The translations under genes were made by a program, and so were the position numbers. 64,000 nucleotides of DNA from Coffea arabica. Taxonomy: Eukaryota > Streptophyta > Magnoliopsida > Gentianales > Rubiaceae. The notes beneath the pieces were generated by a model. That model had not been told where the DNA came from. It saw only the letters and a list, made by a program, of their open reading frames with translations, and did not search any database. The DNA lies in contig NC_092323.1 in NCBI RefSeq assembly GCF_036785885.1, positions 18,050,501 through 18,114,500 on the forward strand, written 5' to 3'. This document shows, piece after piece, positions 33,733-45,623 of the stretch. Each line of letters begins with the position of its first letter. Positions within the stretch are counted from its first letter, which is position 1.

Positions 33733-34477
33733 AGATGTAGCATATTGTGCTGCTTGCAGTCTTTGAGCTCGCATTACACAGAGACTAGATAAAACATTTT
33801 GTATTAGTAACTTCTGAACTTAAATCGGGTTTAACTGTATTATTCTTCCATGTATTTTGACTAGTCGATTAGTTCTTTTTGTTTTCATTTTCTTGGGTAG
33901 ATGAGTATTCAAGATTCCAAAATGTATGTTATAGTTTTGGAGGAAATCGAACACAATTTATTTTCAAGTGTAAAGGGCCATTGAGACATTGACTCAATTT
34001 GGTGGTGAATTCAATTTATTGAAACTGTTGCCATGAAATTACTTTTTAGTAGGGTTTACCGTACTAAACTTGCAGGCTATTCTTGACTACTATCAAGGAA
34101 TTTTTTTTAAAAAATATCTTTTATATATACTCTTTGTTCTATATTTGATGGAGCATCTTTTGCCTATGAAATTATCAGTGTGAGTTTATCCTCGAAAAAC
34201 CATGGGAAAGGTCATACCTGCTTGGACAGCATGCAGGTGAGCAGAATTAAGCTCAATGCTCGACTTGCTCTTAAGGAACTATACTTCATAAACTTGCCTA
34301 GTTTTTATGTGAATTCTCACATCCTCGGGAGCTAAAAATAGCACTCTAACGTTTCAACATGCAAACGAGACGCTTCTTCCCCAAATTCCGTCTACTGTAT
34401 TAAGGGAAAGAATAGTGCTTCCTTTGGTAAAAAAATCTAGAAAAGACAACACTGCACTTGTTTGGTTAGGGTAGATT
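33733..34477. other. 3' flank of the PMT26-like gene
   Basis: It holds the 3' UTR and then AT-rich sequence. No second gene is seen. Confidence 0.4.
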
Positions 34478-35083
34478 TGTAATGTCTCACATCAACTGGG
34501 AAAGAAGGAAAGGAGACAGGAGATTATTTGGAGACAGGAAAGTAGAAGGAAAGAAGGAAAGTAGACAGAGGTATATAATGTCAGGGCATCGCATTACTAA
34601 TAATTTTGAGTTAACCATTTTGAATCTGTGATTTTAGTTCAAAAAGATATTGGGCCAATTCAGCGGGCACAGGACGTTACAAATGATATCAGAGCAAATC
34701 TCGTGTGGTCTCTGCAGGAGGTGCGATTGGGACCAAGTGGTGTTATGGTTTCGACTATACAAGAAACAAAGTGAGGCTTAGTGCCACGCTCAATAGGGAT
34801 CATTTCTAAAACCTACGGAATCAAGTGTCACGTCGGGTGGAAGCTACCTCTAAAACTTGTACGAGTCACCTCAAGAATTCGCGTATGACTAAATGAACAG
34901 TTAGATTGTAACAGTTTTGTGAGGATGCAAAATTCTAAGATAAAGAAAGTGTAATGTCGATTGGAAAGGAAGGTATATAACGTCCGGCCCGTCGAATTAC
35001 TAACAATTTTAATTTAACCATTTTAAACCCGTGATTTTAGCTCAAAAAGGTATTGGATCAACCAAGGGGCGTGGGGCGTTACA
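34478..35083 (+). mobile_element. TRIM retroelement, copy 2
   Basis: It has LTR 34478-34681 ('tgtaatgtc' to 'gttaca', 204 bp), primer site 34684-34695 ('tgatatcagagc'), a non-coding interior of about 240 bp, a purine tract 34937-34949 ('aagataaagaaag'), and LTR 34950-35083 (134 bp, missing an inner purine-rich stretch). The interior matches copy 1 (minus strand 13920-14527) over long stretches. The flanks 'agatt' and 'acatt' could be a 5-bp duplication with one change. Confidence 0.78.
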
Positions 35084-36740
35084 ACATTATTGACATTAGA
35101 CCAAAAAAAAAAAAAAAACTAAACTTGTTCCAATGATAATCCGAGGTGTGCACGCTTTGTTTAGTGAGAAATGTAAATATGCACAGGGCAAATGGCCAAA
35201 TCTAACGAGGCAAAAAGTAATCAGGGTCCGAGTGTTATCGTTTGAAAAAAAATAAAAATAAAAAAATCAGGGTCCGAGATTCGACAGCTGTGATTATGAT
35301 AGACATGGTTTGAGCAATTTGCAGAATGCAAAATTGTAGGTAGTATTATTAGAATCGGGACGAAAAACATATATGACACTTTCTTTCGTCTCATTTGCAT
35401 GGTAAAAAATGCAATTTTGGTTCCCATCGTTTGGTCTATATATCAAATTGATCTCTAATATTCTGAGCAAAACAAATATAACGCCTACGACTTTTTATTT
35501 TATGCAAAATTGAACACTTGATGAAAATTTAAATGTTCAGCGGTCAAAATAAAAGTTGGCTTTAATCAATAGTTTTGACTTTGCATTTTTGGACTCTAAT
35601 ATTTGGAGTTTGAATCATTATAGTTTCTTAAATTTCAGATAGTAATATTGAATGTCCCAGGATGAATTGAAATTGCTTTAGTTGTGTACTAGAAATACTA
35701 ATAACAAAAACGTAAGAAAGCTAATAAAAATTCTTCTTCTTCTTCTTTTTCTTTTTTTAATTTTCTATTCCATTTATTTGTGCAATTAATTTGTTAGTTG
35801 TTTCTTCTCTTTTACAGAGTTGGTCTTTAATTTGGTATAATATATATAATTATTATTTTTCGTCATGAATAATTAATTGATAATGAGTTCTATAATTAAA
35901 CGCTTAATTAAATATCTTTTTAAAACATAAGCAATAAATACAATAGTAAATAAATTTGAACATCTAATGAATTTTTTTCATTTTAATAGGCTATTAGCTA
36001 AATTTCAAATGAAATAGGCACTTTTTGAAAATACTTGAATCATTCAACAAAATATTCACGTATGCGAACATTAAAATAAAAATTTTTAAGATTCTATTAT
36101 TGGAACAATATATTTTACAACGAAAGAAAAAAGAAAAAAAAAGGAACTTTAAAAAAAATCCCTAAGAGTACTGATATCTGTATTTATTATCACTAGTTAT
36201 ACCAATTCAAGCCTACGTTCGTAGGTCATGCAAGAGTTTGTATATCAATAGCTAGAATAACATTATATATTAAAATTTGAATTCTCCTTTCCTCAAATAA
36301 TTTCAATGTTAATATATTACCTCTATATTGTTATCCAACTATAAGTAATTTAGCAAATAAATGTCTTTTAGGCTAAAGGACATTGTTGTGCCAATATGAA
36401 GTGCTTTTAGAGATTTTATGGGGATTTAGGAACTCATTTACTATAATTTTAATGCATTTTACAAACTCTAATTATAGTTATTTGAAAGTTAAGGGACCAT
36501 ATTGATTGATTCTTTGCTCGTCTTGAACATAAAGTTTGATCATCATTTTCTATTTTCCTTAAACTTAATGTCTTTTCTCTTTTTACGAGATTATATAACA
36601 ATAGGAACGGTGTAAGATAAGAGGTGAGTCCAGATGTTAGTTATATTTAAAAGTTTAAACTTTCTTTTCTATAGTTTTTTGAACTCAAAGGGTAGATGAT
36701 AATATTTAAAATTTTAAGCAGATCCACCCCATATATTTTA
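35084..36740. other. AT-rich intergenic
   Basis: No gene or recognised repeat is seen. It contains poly(A/T) runs and a (TTC)n stretch near 35740. Confidence 0.4.
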
Positions 36741-37080
36741 TATACTTATCTGGTGCTTAAGTGCACAGATAGAAAAAACCCAATAGAAAAGAACCAATAG
36801 AAAAGAACCATACAAGTTGTATCACATTTCAACATGGAGTAAGCTTTTAAGAGTTTGCTAGTTACAGTTATAGTTAGTTTGGTTAGGTTACAGACATGTA
36901 AAAACATTACCTTGTCCGCCTTAAGAGCGAGTCCCAAGGATAATAATCATCTAAGCCTTTTGTCTTCCTTGCACATTGCCTACTTTTATGCTTCTCTTGC
37001 CATTTATCTCAATTCCATATAAATCCCAAATCAACCAAAAACTCTTATCATTGTTTCCCCACGAATAGATAGAGAGAGGG
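36741..37080 (+). promoter_or_regulatory. Upstream region of the NF-YB7-like gene
   Basis: A TATA-like 'catataaat' at about 37016-37024 lies about 60 bp before the ATG. Two CCAAT boxes at 36780-36784 and 36794-36798 sit in a 14-bp tandem repeat ('aatagaaaagaacc' twice), about 290 bp upstream of the ATG. Confidence 0.5.
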
Positions 37081-37821
37081 ATGGCAGATGAGAGGTGTGG
37101 AATAGGGCCAAATGTGCCCATCAAGGGAAGCTTAGAAAATCAATGTTCATTGAGTAGCAGCAGCAACACCAACAATGATAACAACAACAGCAGCAGCAGC
37201 TTGTCCATCGCGACCGTGATCGCGACTTACAACCACCATAGCAATAATAATAGCAACAACAATAATGGCAGCAGCAGCAGCTGTGGCAACAACAACAACA
37301 ATAACAAGGAACAGGATCGGTTTCTCCCGATCGCAAACGTTGGAAGAATTATGAAAAAGGTGATTCCAGGAAATGGGAAAATTTCAAAGGATGCAAAGGA
37401 AACGGTTCAAGAATGTGTATCAGAATTCATTAGCTTTGTCACTGGAGAAGCCTCAGATAAATGCCAACGTGAAAAGAGGAAGACCATCAATGGAGATGAT
37501 ATCATTTGGGCCATCACAACTCTCGGGTTTGAAGATTATGTAACCCCCTTAAAACAATACCTTAACAAATATAGAGAGTTAGAAGGAGAAAAGCTTAATG
37601 TTCCAAAACAGCAGCAGCAGCAGCAACAACACCAACGCCTACAAAACCATGACCAAAATCCAATTATGTCACCTTACCATAGTGTATATTCTTCAACAAA
37701 TCTTCTCTCTCAGCCACCATTTGTTCCAAGTGATCAAACGTTTGCTTTGCCGTTTTCTCAAAGTTCAATTCAGACTCAATTACCACAGCAAGAACATATT
37801 GACTCCGTGGGACATTGGTAA
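37081..37821 (+). CDS. NF-YB7: NF-Y transcription factor subunit B, NF-YB7-like
   Basis: This is a single-exon gene of 246 aa. The histone-fold NF-YB domain spans residues about 77-171: '[19 protein letters not shown]', '[20 protein letters not shown]', '[20 protein letters not shown]', and '[15 protein letters not shown]'. It pairs with NF-YC and then NF-YA to bind CCAAT promoters. '[11 protein letters not shown]' and '[10 protein letters not shown]' match Arabidopsis NF-YB7 best. Lys in 'KISKDAK', where LEC1/L1L have Asp, makes it non-LEC1 type. The N-terminal 76 residues are Asn/Ser runs encoded by AAC/AGC repeats, and a Gln run follows the domain (177-183). The start is the first ATG of the frame. 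The opposite-strand Cys/Tyr-rich frame is its shadow. Confidence 0.95.
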   Translation: MADERCGIGPNVPIKGSLENQCSLSSSSNTNNDNNNSSSSLSIATVIATYNHHSNNNSNNNNGSSSSCGNNNNNNKEQDRFLPIANVGRIMKKVIPGNGKISKDAKETVQECVSEFISFVTGEASDKCQREKRKTINGDDIIWAITTLGFEDYVTPLKQYLNKYRELEGEKLNVPKQQQQQQQHQRLQNHDQNPIMSPYHSVYSSTNLLSQPPFVPSDQTFALPFSQSSIQTQLPQQEHIDSVGHW

Positions 37822-38542
37822 AAACAATTTTTTTTTGGTTTTTTTCTTTTGTGTTTTTACTTATTTTAATTGTAATTAAGATAATATTGAATATGCATAC
37901 CATTACCGCATTCGTTAAGAGGTTGGCAAGCATGTAATACTTACAATGTACTTTGATAGATATTGTTTCCGAATTCAGTAAAGGAGAACGTAGAGATAGA
38001 TTTGGGCTACCTTTTGCATATTATGAATATGAATTATGAGATCTGTCATGTGTGTGACAAAGACAATCTTCCTTTTTCTCCTTAAAGCGAATTGGATATT
38101 ATGAATTATAAACTATGAGATCCACTCCTTCACTATGAGGCCAAAGGGTTTAATGCTTGGTAAAATTACTAGATGCTTGATCATCTCATTGGTGCTAATA
38201 AAGAAATAGTATCACTCTTCCTTTCATTTTTAATATATCATTGATAATTCAAGAAGTTTTGGGTATATATTTGGCTTGGATGACACGAAGGGAGTGTAGT
38301 TTCAAGCAGATTTTAGTGGATTTAACCAAAGCATTTAAATGCATAGGGTTTTTCCTTTGTAGCTTCTTACATATACTAGGTCAAGTGCAAGACACCCCTT
38401 AAAATTAAAGGTCAAAATTCACATTGCTCCTAGTATTCTAACATTTTGTTTGCTTTCTTTTTTGGTTGACTTATACCAAATGAAACCTACCGTCTTTGCT
38501 CCATGACATATTCAAAAGAAATATCATGTGCCATTAAAAAAA
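37822..38542. other. 3' flank of the NF-YB7-like gene
   Basis: It is AT-rich sequence with no further gene. Confidence 0.4.
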
Positions 38543-38697
38543 AGATTAATTTTTTATACACTATCATGTAAAATTTTTTTACATTAGCAGTTAACAGTTG
38601 TGAATGTATGTCATATGTGCAAAAATCAAATTAAATTACATGGCATACATCCAATATCGCTCGTGTATACATTAATAGTGCATAAAAAAATTATCCT
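38543..38697. mobile_element. MITE, 'TATACACTGACAGTGTATA' family, copy 2
   Basis: The left end 'attaattttttatacactat' and right end 'acattaatagtgcataaaaa' are inverted. The interior word 'gtcatatgtgcaaaaatcaa' is shared with the family. Confidence 0.6.
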
Positions 38698-38990
38698 TAA
38701 AAAAATTGAAAATCCAAATGAATTATTTAGGGCATAGTAGTCTTTCTGCATTAACTCTTATAGAGTTCGGTATGTTAGATTGGACTTGGTACTATTAAGC
38801 AATTGAAATGCACAAGAAGATCATTAAATGTTAAATATATTTATTCTAATAAAATTTAGCTTAATTTCATATTGGATTTTCCTTTTCGTATTGATTAATT
38901 ATCCTCAGAAAAGTGGTACCCTTCAGAACTTTGAAATTACAGTTCTATTGCTAATTTAATTGTAAGTTGAAATATCTACTCTTAGTACTT

Positions 38991-39192
38991 GGCTGCATTT
39001 GGATTGGTCATTTTTTTTAAAAACAAGTACAATGCTAAAATAATATACAAACAAAAAAACCTCAAAAACACAAAAAATAACCTCAAAAACACCAAAAAAA
39101 CCTCATCTACAGTAAAAGTTTTTCACATATATTATTACAGTAAAATATTTCAAAAATACCTTAAAAAATACCTAATCCAAACGGAGCTGTTT
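38991..39192. mobile_element. MITE with 'GCATTTGGATTGG' ends
   Basis: The left 'ggctgcatttggattgg' and inverted right 'cagctccgtttggattagg' form terminal repeats. The interior is A-rich with 'ctacagtaaaagtttttcac'. It is related in its ends to the 'TTTGGATTGC' family. Confidence 0.6.
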
Positions 39193-39256
39193 CTTTAATG
39201 TCCTACCATTGTATATCGTTGCTGTTTCTTCGAAAAATTTCAGATGTTAATTAAAC

Positions 39257-40404
39257 CAATGTTTTCAAACTCAGATCTAGAAGCGAACCGGTAAAGTTCA
39301 GATGTTAGGGGTCAATGGGTCGATCGGGTCAGACCGGTATTCAAGAATGATGTCATAAATATATTAATAAAAATTAATTATGAAACATAAATAATTATAA
39401 TAATATACTTAGGTGATGAAAATTATTCCATTTGTCACTTTATTTTTCTTCGCACATATTATATAATTCACAATCCTTCAAATTTAACTCTAATTTGATA
39501 TGTTAAAACTTCATAGCTTTTATTAGTGAGTCTAGAACTAAATTATTAAGACATATTTGAAGAAAAAAATGAAAATTATGGTAGTAAATTTAAATAAGAA
39601 AAACTTATAAGACAATATACAATTATTTAAAACATTTATGGGTCAAAAAGAAATATTGAAAAAGCCTTGGACTTGAGCGTAAAAATTCCATCATTTATAT
39701 CCTTTTCTTGAGCACTTCACCGCCGTCACTTTCTTTTACCCTGCTGTTGCTATTCCTTCCGGAGGGTTGGCTTCCTCCGTCAACAGCATCTTCTCAAATT
39801 CTTCATCTTCTTGTCCTCAGCTTTTTTGTTGTAATTTCTTTTCCGTCTCCAAACATACAAGTAATTCTTTTCCTTCTATCTCCAAACATACAAGGCGAGA
39901 TCTATCAATTCATTTTTCTCTTTATTCCTTTGAAACCTTTCAATCCCTTTCTTCCTTTTTTTTCCCTTTCTATTTTTCATCTTCTTTTTGCTTTTCTATT
40001 TTGATGTTTTATCTATTTTTGAACTTAGATCTACTGTTGAAGTTGTTTGAGACAAGAATTTTTTTCTTTTTTTTTTTTACTTTTATGTTTTATCCCTTTT
40101 TGAACTTAGATCTTCCATTAGAGTTGTTTGATGGAGTTGTTTGAGAGAGGTAGGATATGCGAAGAGATTTGAGAGTAATTAAAAGAAAAAATCAAAAAAC
40201 AAAAAACAAAAAAGTAAAAAAGGAAAAGATGGAAAAACCTCGATACCAAACGGTTCTTCCTATTTTTCAATCAAACCCAATTTTTGATCGGGTTTGACCG
40301 AGTTTTTGCTCTACGATTTTTTAGGACAACTCAAACTGAATGCCTACTCGGTTTCCAGTTCAATCAGTTGATCCGATCGATTTGATCTGAGTTTCAAAAC
40401 ACAG
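39257..40404. mobile_element. hAT-type non-autonomous element, copy A
   Basis: The left end 'caatgttttcaaactcagat' and the inverted right end 'ctgtgttttgaaactcagat' match. A perfect 8-bp target duplication 'aattaaac' flanks it (39249-39256 and 40405-40412). The 1148-bp interior has no transposase and includes an internal tandem duplication near 39995-40150 ('tttttgaacttagatct' twice). A diverged relative is at 42831-44398. Confidence 0.8.
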
Positions 40405-40484
40405 AATTAAACAAAATTCTTTGAATTGGAAGCAAACATAAATAATGTAAGAATGATGTTTAAATGAGACTTTGAAGAGTTAAA

Positions 40485-40900
40485 CTAGCACTCCTCTGCG
40501 TGAAACCTCCCAGCTCCTCTTCCCTTCTTTGGCTACGTCTTTCGCACCTATCTTCTTGCCACCCTCCCTCTCCCTTTCTCTGTCTCGCGTCACATCTTTC
40601 TCCTCCTTTCTGTCTTCCCTACAACCTTTCTCTGTGCTCTTTTCCTCTTCCTCCATCCTTTCCCCTCCCCACCTAGCTGCAATCTGGTCGTGCAACTAGA
40701 TTTGAAGGGGTAAGGGGTTAGGTGTGGGATAAGAGGAAAGCCAGAGGAATGAGAGAAAGGAGGGATAGCGGGGGAAAATAGAAGAGACGTATAGAAAAAG
40801 GGTAGAGGAAGATGAGAAAATAGGAGGTGGTAGGAGAAAAGTGGAGGTGTTGGGGGGAGGGGAAGGAAGGGAGAAAGGAGGAGGAAGGTGTTGCCAGGCA
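40485..40900. repeat. Pyrimidine/purine foldback (copy 2)
   Basis: About 200 bp of pyrimidine-rich DNA ends in 'gcaatctggtcgtgcaacta' (near 40680), followed by about 170 bp of purine-rich DNA. The arms are roughly complementary. Open frames here are low-complexity artefacts. Confidence 0.5.
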
Positions 40901-41112
40901 GTGGATGGTGGTAGCGGGGATGGGCGGTAGTGATTTTTTTCCTGTAATTATTTCTTTTGGTGTTTCTTCACTTACTCGAGGTTTCATTTGCATTGGCCTA
41001 TTTTCAAAAACTAGTTTTTCAAATATAATGTTACAGTAATACACAAACAGAAATGACTCTAAAAGCATTTCATTCATACAATATATTAACAACAACTCAC
41101 AGACATACACAA

Positions 41113-41855
41113 AAATTTAGGAAAAATGACCAATTTCATCCCTCACATTTCACAAAAATATTATTTTCACCATTCACTCTTAAAACGAAGCAAATTCATC
41201 CTCAATATTTAAAAATTGAAGTTATTAGATCCTGAAATCAATTTTCAATCTAAATTCAACCACCTAACAATTTGATTACAAATTTTGGAGATATAATTGG
41301 TAGATCACTTGATTAATTCAACTTGATATTCATGTGAAATTTAATGAACTCAAAAAAGAAAAATAAAAAATTATAATATAAAAAGGAAGTGTTAATCTTT
41401 CCTACATTGTCATTATATATACTGATGAGTCTAAATACCTGTCACATCATTTCAATTTCAATTTAAACACCAAACTTTGTGTGTATGGTATACATCTAGA
41501 CTCTCAAGTATATATACCAATGGTGCATGAAAAAATTTGTAAAAAAAAAAAATCCTACTATTCCAAGACAAAGAACGGCCTTTTATATTATAATTTTTTA
41601 ATTCTTTTCTTTTGTTGGTTCAATAAATGTCATATGAATGTGATGGAATTGACCTCATGATCTATCAATTATATTGTCAAAATTTATTACCAGGTTATTG
41701 AATGGTTTGATTTAAATTGAAAACTAGGTTTAGGGATGTAATAGGTTCAATTTTTAAATGTCAAGGATGAATTTGCTTCTTTTTGAAAGTGAGAGATGAA
41801 AGAATATTTTTACGAAATGTGAGGGATAAAACATGTTATTTTTCCAAAAATTTAA
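41113..41855. mobile_element. TIR element with long inverted arms
   Basis: About 140-bp arms at 41113-41265 and 41693-41855 are inverted copies (left 'catccctcacatttcacaaa'; right arm 'acgaaatgtgagggataaaa'). It is non-coding. A MITE (41410-41540) is nested between the arms. Its ends resemble those of the element at 43346-43885. Confidence 0.6.
41410..41540. mobile_element. MITE, 'TATACACTGACAGTGTATA' family, copy 3
   Basis: 'cattatatatactgatgagt' at the left and 'ccaatggtgcatgaaaaaat' at the right, with the family interior 'tgtcacatcatttcaatttc', identify a diverged copy nested in the TIR element. Confidence 0.5.
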
Positions 41856-41884
41856 ACAAAAAGTTCTAAAATATCTTTTATCTA

Positions 41885-42470
41885 TCACCACCATTGCCAC
41901 TCCCCCTGCTTCTTCTTTTCTCCTCCTCTCTCTCCTTCCTCCTCCTCTCCTTCCCTTCCTTCTTCCTCCTTCCCTCCCCTTCCCCACCATCCTCGGCCCT
42001 TTCCCTTCCCCCTTCCCTCCTCCTTCTCCCCTCCCCTTCCCGGCCACACCTTGTCTCTCCACTCTCCCCTCGATCTAGTGTCAACCAGACCAGAGATCGC
42101 AGCCAAATTTGGTCGCCATTCCTTTCCTTCCTCTTCCCCTTCTTTCTTCCTCCTTCCCCCCCTTCCCCACCACCCTTGCCCCTTCCCTCTTCCCTTTTCC
42201 TCCTCATTCTCCCATCCCCTTCCCCGCCACACCCCGTCTCTCCACTATCCTCTCGATCTAGCGTCAACCAAACCAGAGGCCGCGATCTGGTCGTGGCCAA
42301 AGTTGGTCGCCATCTAGTCGAGGCCATCTTAGGGGTGGCAGGAAGAGAAGGGGAGGAGGAAGAGGGAAAGAGGAAGGAGAGGAAAGGGGAGGACGAAGAG
42401 GAGAAAGAGGGAGGGGAGGAAGAATAGGAGAAAGAGGGAGGGGAAGGAGAGAGAAGGAGGAAAGGGGTGG
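41885..42470. repeat. Pyrimidine/purine foldback (copy 3) with internal tandem duplication
   Basis: About 350 bp of almost pure pyrimidine strand contains two tandem units about 196 bp apart, each ending in 'cgatcta' then 'gtcaacca' and 'ttggtcgccat' (42108 and 42304). A purine-rich arm follows (42330-42470). The open frames on both strands are low-complexity artefacts. Confidence 0.6.
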
Positions 42471-42830
42471 TGGGCCTGGGATGGTAGTATTAATTTTTAA
42501 AAAGTACCCTAAAAAAATTAAAAATTTTAAATTTTAAAAGGTACCTCAAAATATATTCCAAATATCCCTCCAAAAACACCATAAAAAATCTACAATAAAA
42601 GTTTTTTATATATACTGTTACAATAAAATATTTGAAAACACCCCAAAAATAGTTAATCCAAAATTTAGAGTGTTTTTGGTATGTGTTACTATTAAACTTC
42701 TATGCGAAAAACTAGTATTTTAAAAACGGGCCAATCCAAACAGTTAGTTTTTTTTTAATAGTATTGTACAAAATTAAAAAAGAAAAAGTTGATTGAAAAT
42801 TTGATAAGAAGCAAAGGCCAATAACCATGA
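42471..42830. other. Repeat-derived AT-rich sequence
   Basis: 'caataaaagttttttatata' and 'ccaatccaaacagttag' echo the MITE at 38991-39192, inverted or truncated. There is no gene. Confidence 0.4.
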
Positions 42831-44398
42831 CTAGTATTTTGAAACTCAGACCGAACAATGACTCGATGGAGATTAGTAATCAAAGGTCAATGGATTCAAT
42901 TAAAAGAACTAGATGACATTAGCATGATGTCATATATATAATGATTAAAAATTCATTTTATTGTATGCAGGAATACATGTAAATACTTTTTAATATGAAT
43001 AATAATGTTAACTTTTATTTCTCAAGTTTTATTCCCAAACATACTAAAGTTCAATACCTTTGAATCCAATTCAAATTTCATGTTGGGAGTCTTTAAATGC
43101 AAACTGATCAGCTCAAAACTAAAATTGTAAGATCTATTTGAAAAGGTAAAGAAATTAAAGCTACGTACAAAAATCTAGAAAAGGCCATAAGAACAATTAT
43201 GTTTTCTAAAATATTAAAGTTCATAGGAGAAGCTATAAACCAATGTCTAAATTTTTACTTTGTTGCCATATTTGAAAGAGTTTTACAGTTCTCACTTCTG
43301 CATCCCTTCTTGCTGACTTTTTTATATTCTTTTTTTTTTATTTTTGGGAAAATCATTCAAAACATTTTTCACAGTTCATCAAATGAATTTTTTTCATCCT
43401 TACTTTTAAGATGTTAATTTTACATCCCTTACAAATTCAAATTAACAAAATTTTGTCCCAATCTAAGTTTTTGATCACCTTTTAACTTGAAATTACAATA
43501 TAACCCATATATAGTCATTTTTTATGTACAAAAAGCTTAAATCCTACTTTTTTAGAGGCAAAAATGAATATAAATTAGATTAGATCCCACTTTTTAGCAT
43601 ACAAATAAATATGATTCAGGTTAGATCCTACCTTTTAAAGGGAAAAAATGATTATGGATCGATCCATTTGTTTAACTACAAATAAGATTTAACCTTTTTG
43701 CCCTTAAAAAAATGACCATTTATTGGTTACATGACGGATTCAGAGTGAAAAAAGGTCAAAAACTTAGGTTAGAACTAAATTTTAGCGACTTGATCTTATA
43801 ATTGACGTAAAGTTACTATTTTAAAAGTGAATGATGAAAAAATTTATTTGACGAAATGTGAGAAACGTTTTGAATAATTTTCCCCTTTCTTTTTTCTTTG
43901 AAATCTTTCCTTGTTTTCTTTCTTCACTAAAATAATATATCAAATAATCTGTTTCGTATATTCTTTTCCTCTTCTTTTATTTTTCAATTTTCTAATTCAA
44001 AACTTAGATTAGCATCTTTTCCTCTCTCTTCTCTCTATCCCTTTCTTGCCTTTTTTTTTTTTTTTACCATTTTCCCATTTTGATGTTAGATCCATAATGG
44101 GCCTTGCTTGAGAGATGAATTAAGCATGACTTTCATTGTTTTTTTCTTCAAAAGAATCGAGGAAAATAAAAAGTTCAAAAAAGAAAATCAATAAAATGGC
44201 AAAAAAACACAAGAAAATAGGGTAAAAAAACTCGATTCTTATCAGTTTTTCCAGTTCTTGGTTAAACACGATTTTTGACTGAATTTTTGACCAAGTTTTT
44301 TACAAGTCAATCTTTAAGGGAATTTTGGATCGGATGCTTGACCGATTTTCAGTTCGATCAATCGAACCGGCCAGTCCAATCTAAATTTAAAATCATAG
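42831..44398. mobile_element. hAT-type non-autonomous element, copy B
   Basis: The left end 'ctagtattttgaaactcag' and a degraded right end mirror copy A at 39257, and the interiors share 'gatgtcatatatata' and T/C-rich blocks. A foldback element (43346-43885) is nested within it. No clean target duplication was found. Confidence 0.55.
43346..43885. mobile_element. Foldback TIR element nested in copy B
   Basis: The arms 43346-43478 and 43752-43885 are inverted copies (left 'gggaaaatcattcaaaac', inverted right 'ggggaaaattattcaaaac'). It is 540 bp long and non-coding. Confidence 0.6.
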
Positions 44399-45623
44399 AC
44401 TGCATCAGCGACTGTGCACAAAACAAGAGCATGGGAAAATCTGGTCCACAACTAGTTACATGGGAATTATAAAAAATGAACCCATCAGCAGCTAACGCCA
44501 TTTCCTTAGCTGAAATACACATGGAGCATTAGAAATTTAGTCAAAAGAAAGGGGGAAATTAGACCCCGATACTATTTTGGGCTCCTTTGAGTTCATCCCA
44601 GGGCTGCACTGATTAAAAAATTTATCAAATAGGAAATCTTAATAGAATAGAAAAATGCTGAAAGTACATGCGAGTTACAGTACATATAATAGGATTACAA
44701 CTTGGTTTTTTTAGTTTTCTCACCCCATCAAATTAGTTTTGGGCTCAGGCAATTCACACATCACTTCCTCATGATGGGGAGTTCTTTTATGTCAAGCCTG
44801 TAGCTTAATTTTTAAAATGTACACTTAGTACATTGTTTTATTAAAATCTGTACATATTAGTTGGGAGTATGAACATATTTGCAACTTTTAACTGGACTTG
44901 ATTGGACATATATAATGATACTTGTAAACAATTCTTTTAATAAAGCAATATTGTGCTAAAAAAGAAAAAAGGTAAGCAATTTTCTTTTACTAACAAAATA
45001 GGCCAGAAATATTTACAATCCTCGTAATTAATGCACATATATTAATTAGGACACCTATAAATAGTTGCTTTAAATATGCACATCTGCTGAAGAAAACAAT
45101 ATGTCTTGGACCAAAATTAAGATGTTACACATTTAATCTATTTGTGTTTCTTCTCAACCAATAATTTCTTATACTCAATCCTCGGAATCAATAAAACGGC
45201 CAATTCCACCTTAATTTTATTATTTTTTAGCGTCTGAATTTATATATGACAATTCATGCATAAGTATTTGAAGGATTGGGAATTGATGCCACATTTTTGG
45301 TTCAAGGATTCAATTGAACAATTCCCTTTTCTATTTTTTTTCCATAACTCATGCAGCAATAGCTAAGTGAACCTGTATCTTTATCTCTTGAATATATGGA
45401 AAACATATTAGTGCCCCAGTAAACGCAGATTTTTACTCCTATACATTCAGATGTATAGAGACGAAGCTAGGAAATATACAAAGAGCAAAGATAACTTGGG
45501 ATTGGGCTATATAAGACAAGAATGGAGTTTTTCTCCTTTGGATGGGATTTTTTTTCTTCTTGTTGTTGTTTTTTTGGGTGGGGGGGGGGGGGGTGGGGAA
45601 TATAGAAAAAGTACAAGAAACCA
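44399..45623. other. Intergenic and 3' UTR of the GA20-oxidase gene
   Basis: No other gene is supported. A G-run lies at 45576-45598, just past the oxidase stop codon; in the mRNA it would be a C-run. Confidence 0.45.

Noticed and set aside
37121..37336. Cys/Tyr-rich minus-strand frame
   Set aside because: It is the shadow of the AAC/AGC repeats of the NF-YB7-like gene.
41754..42427. Several open frames of 80-177 codons on both strands
   Set aside because: They are Pro/Ser/Leu or Arg/Glu/Gly low-complexity products of the pyrimidine/purine tract, with no domain or conserved core.
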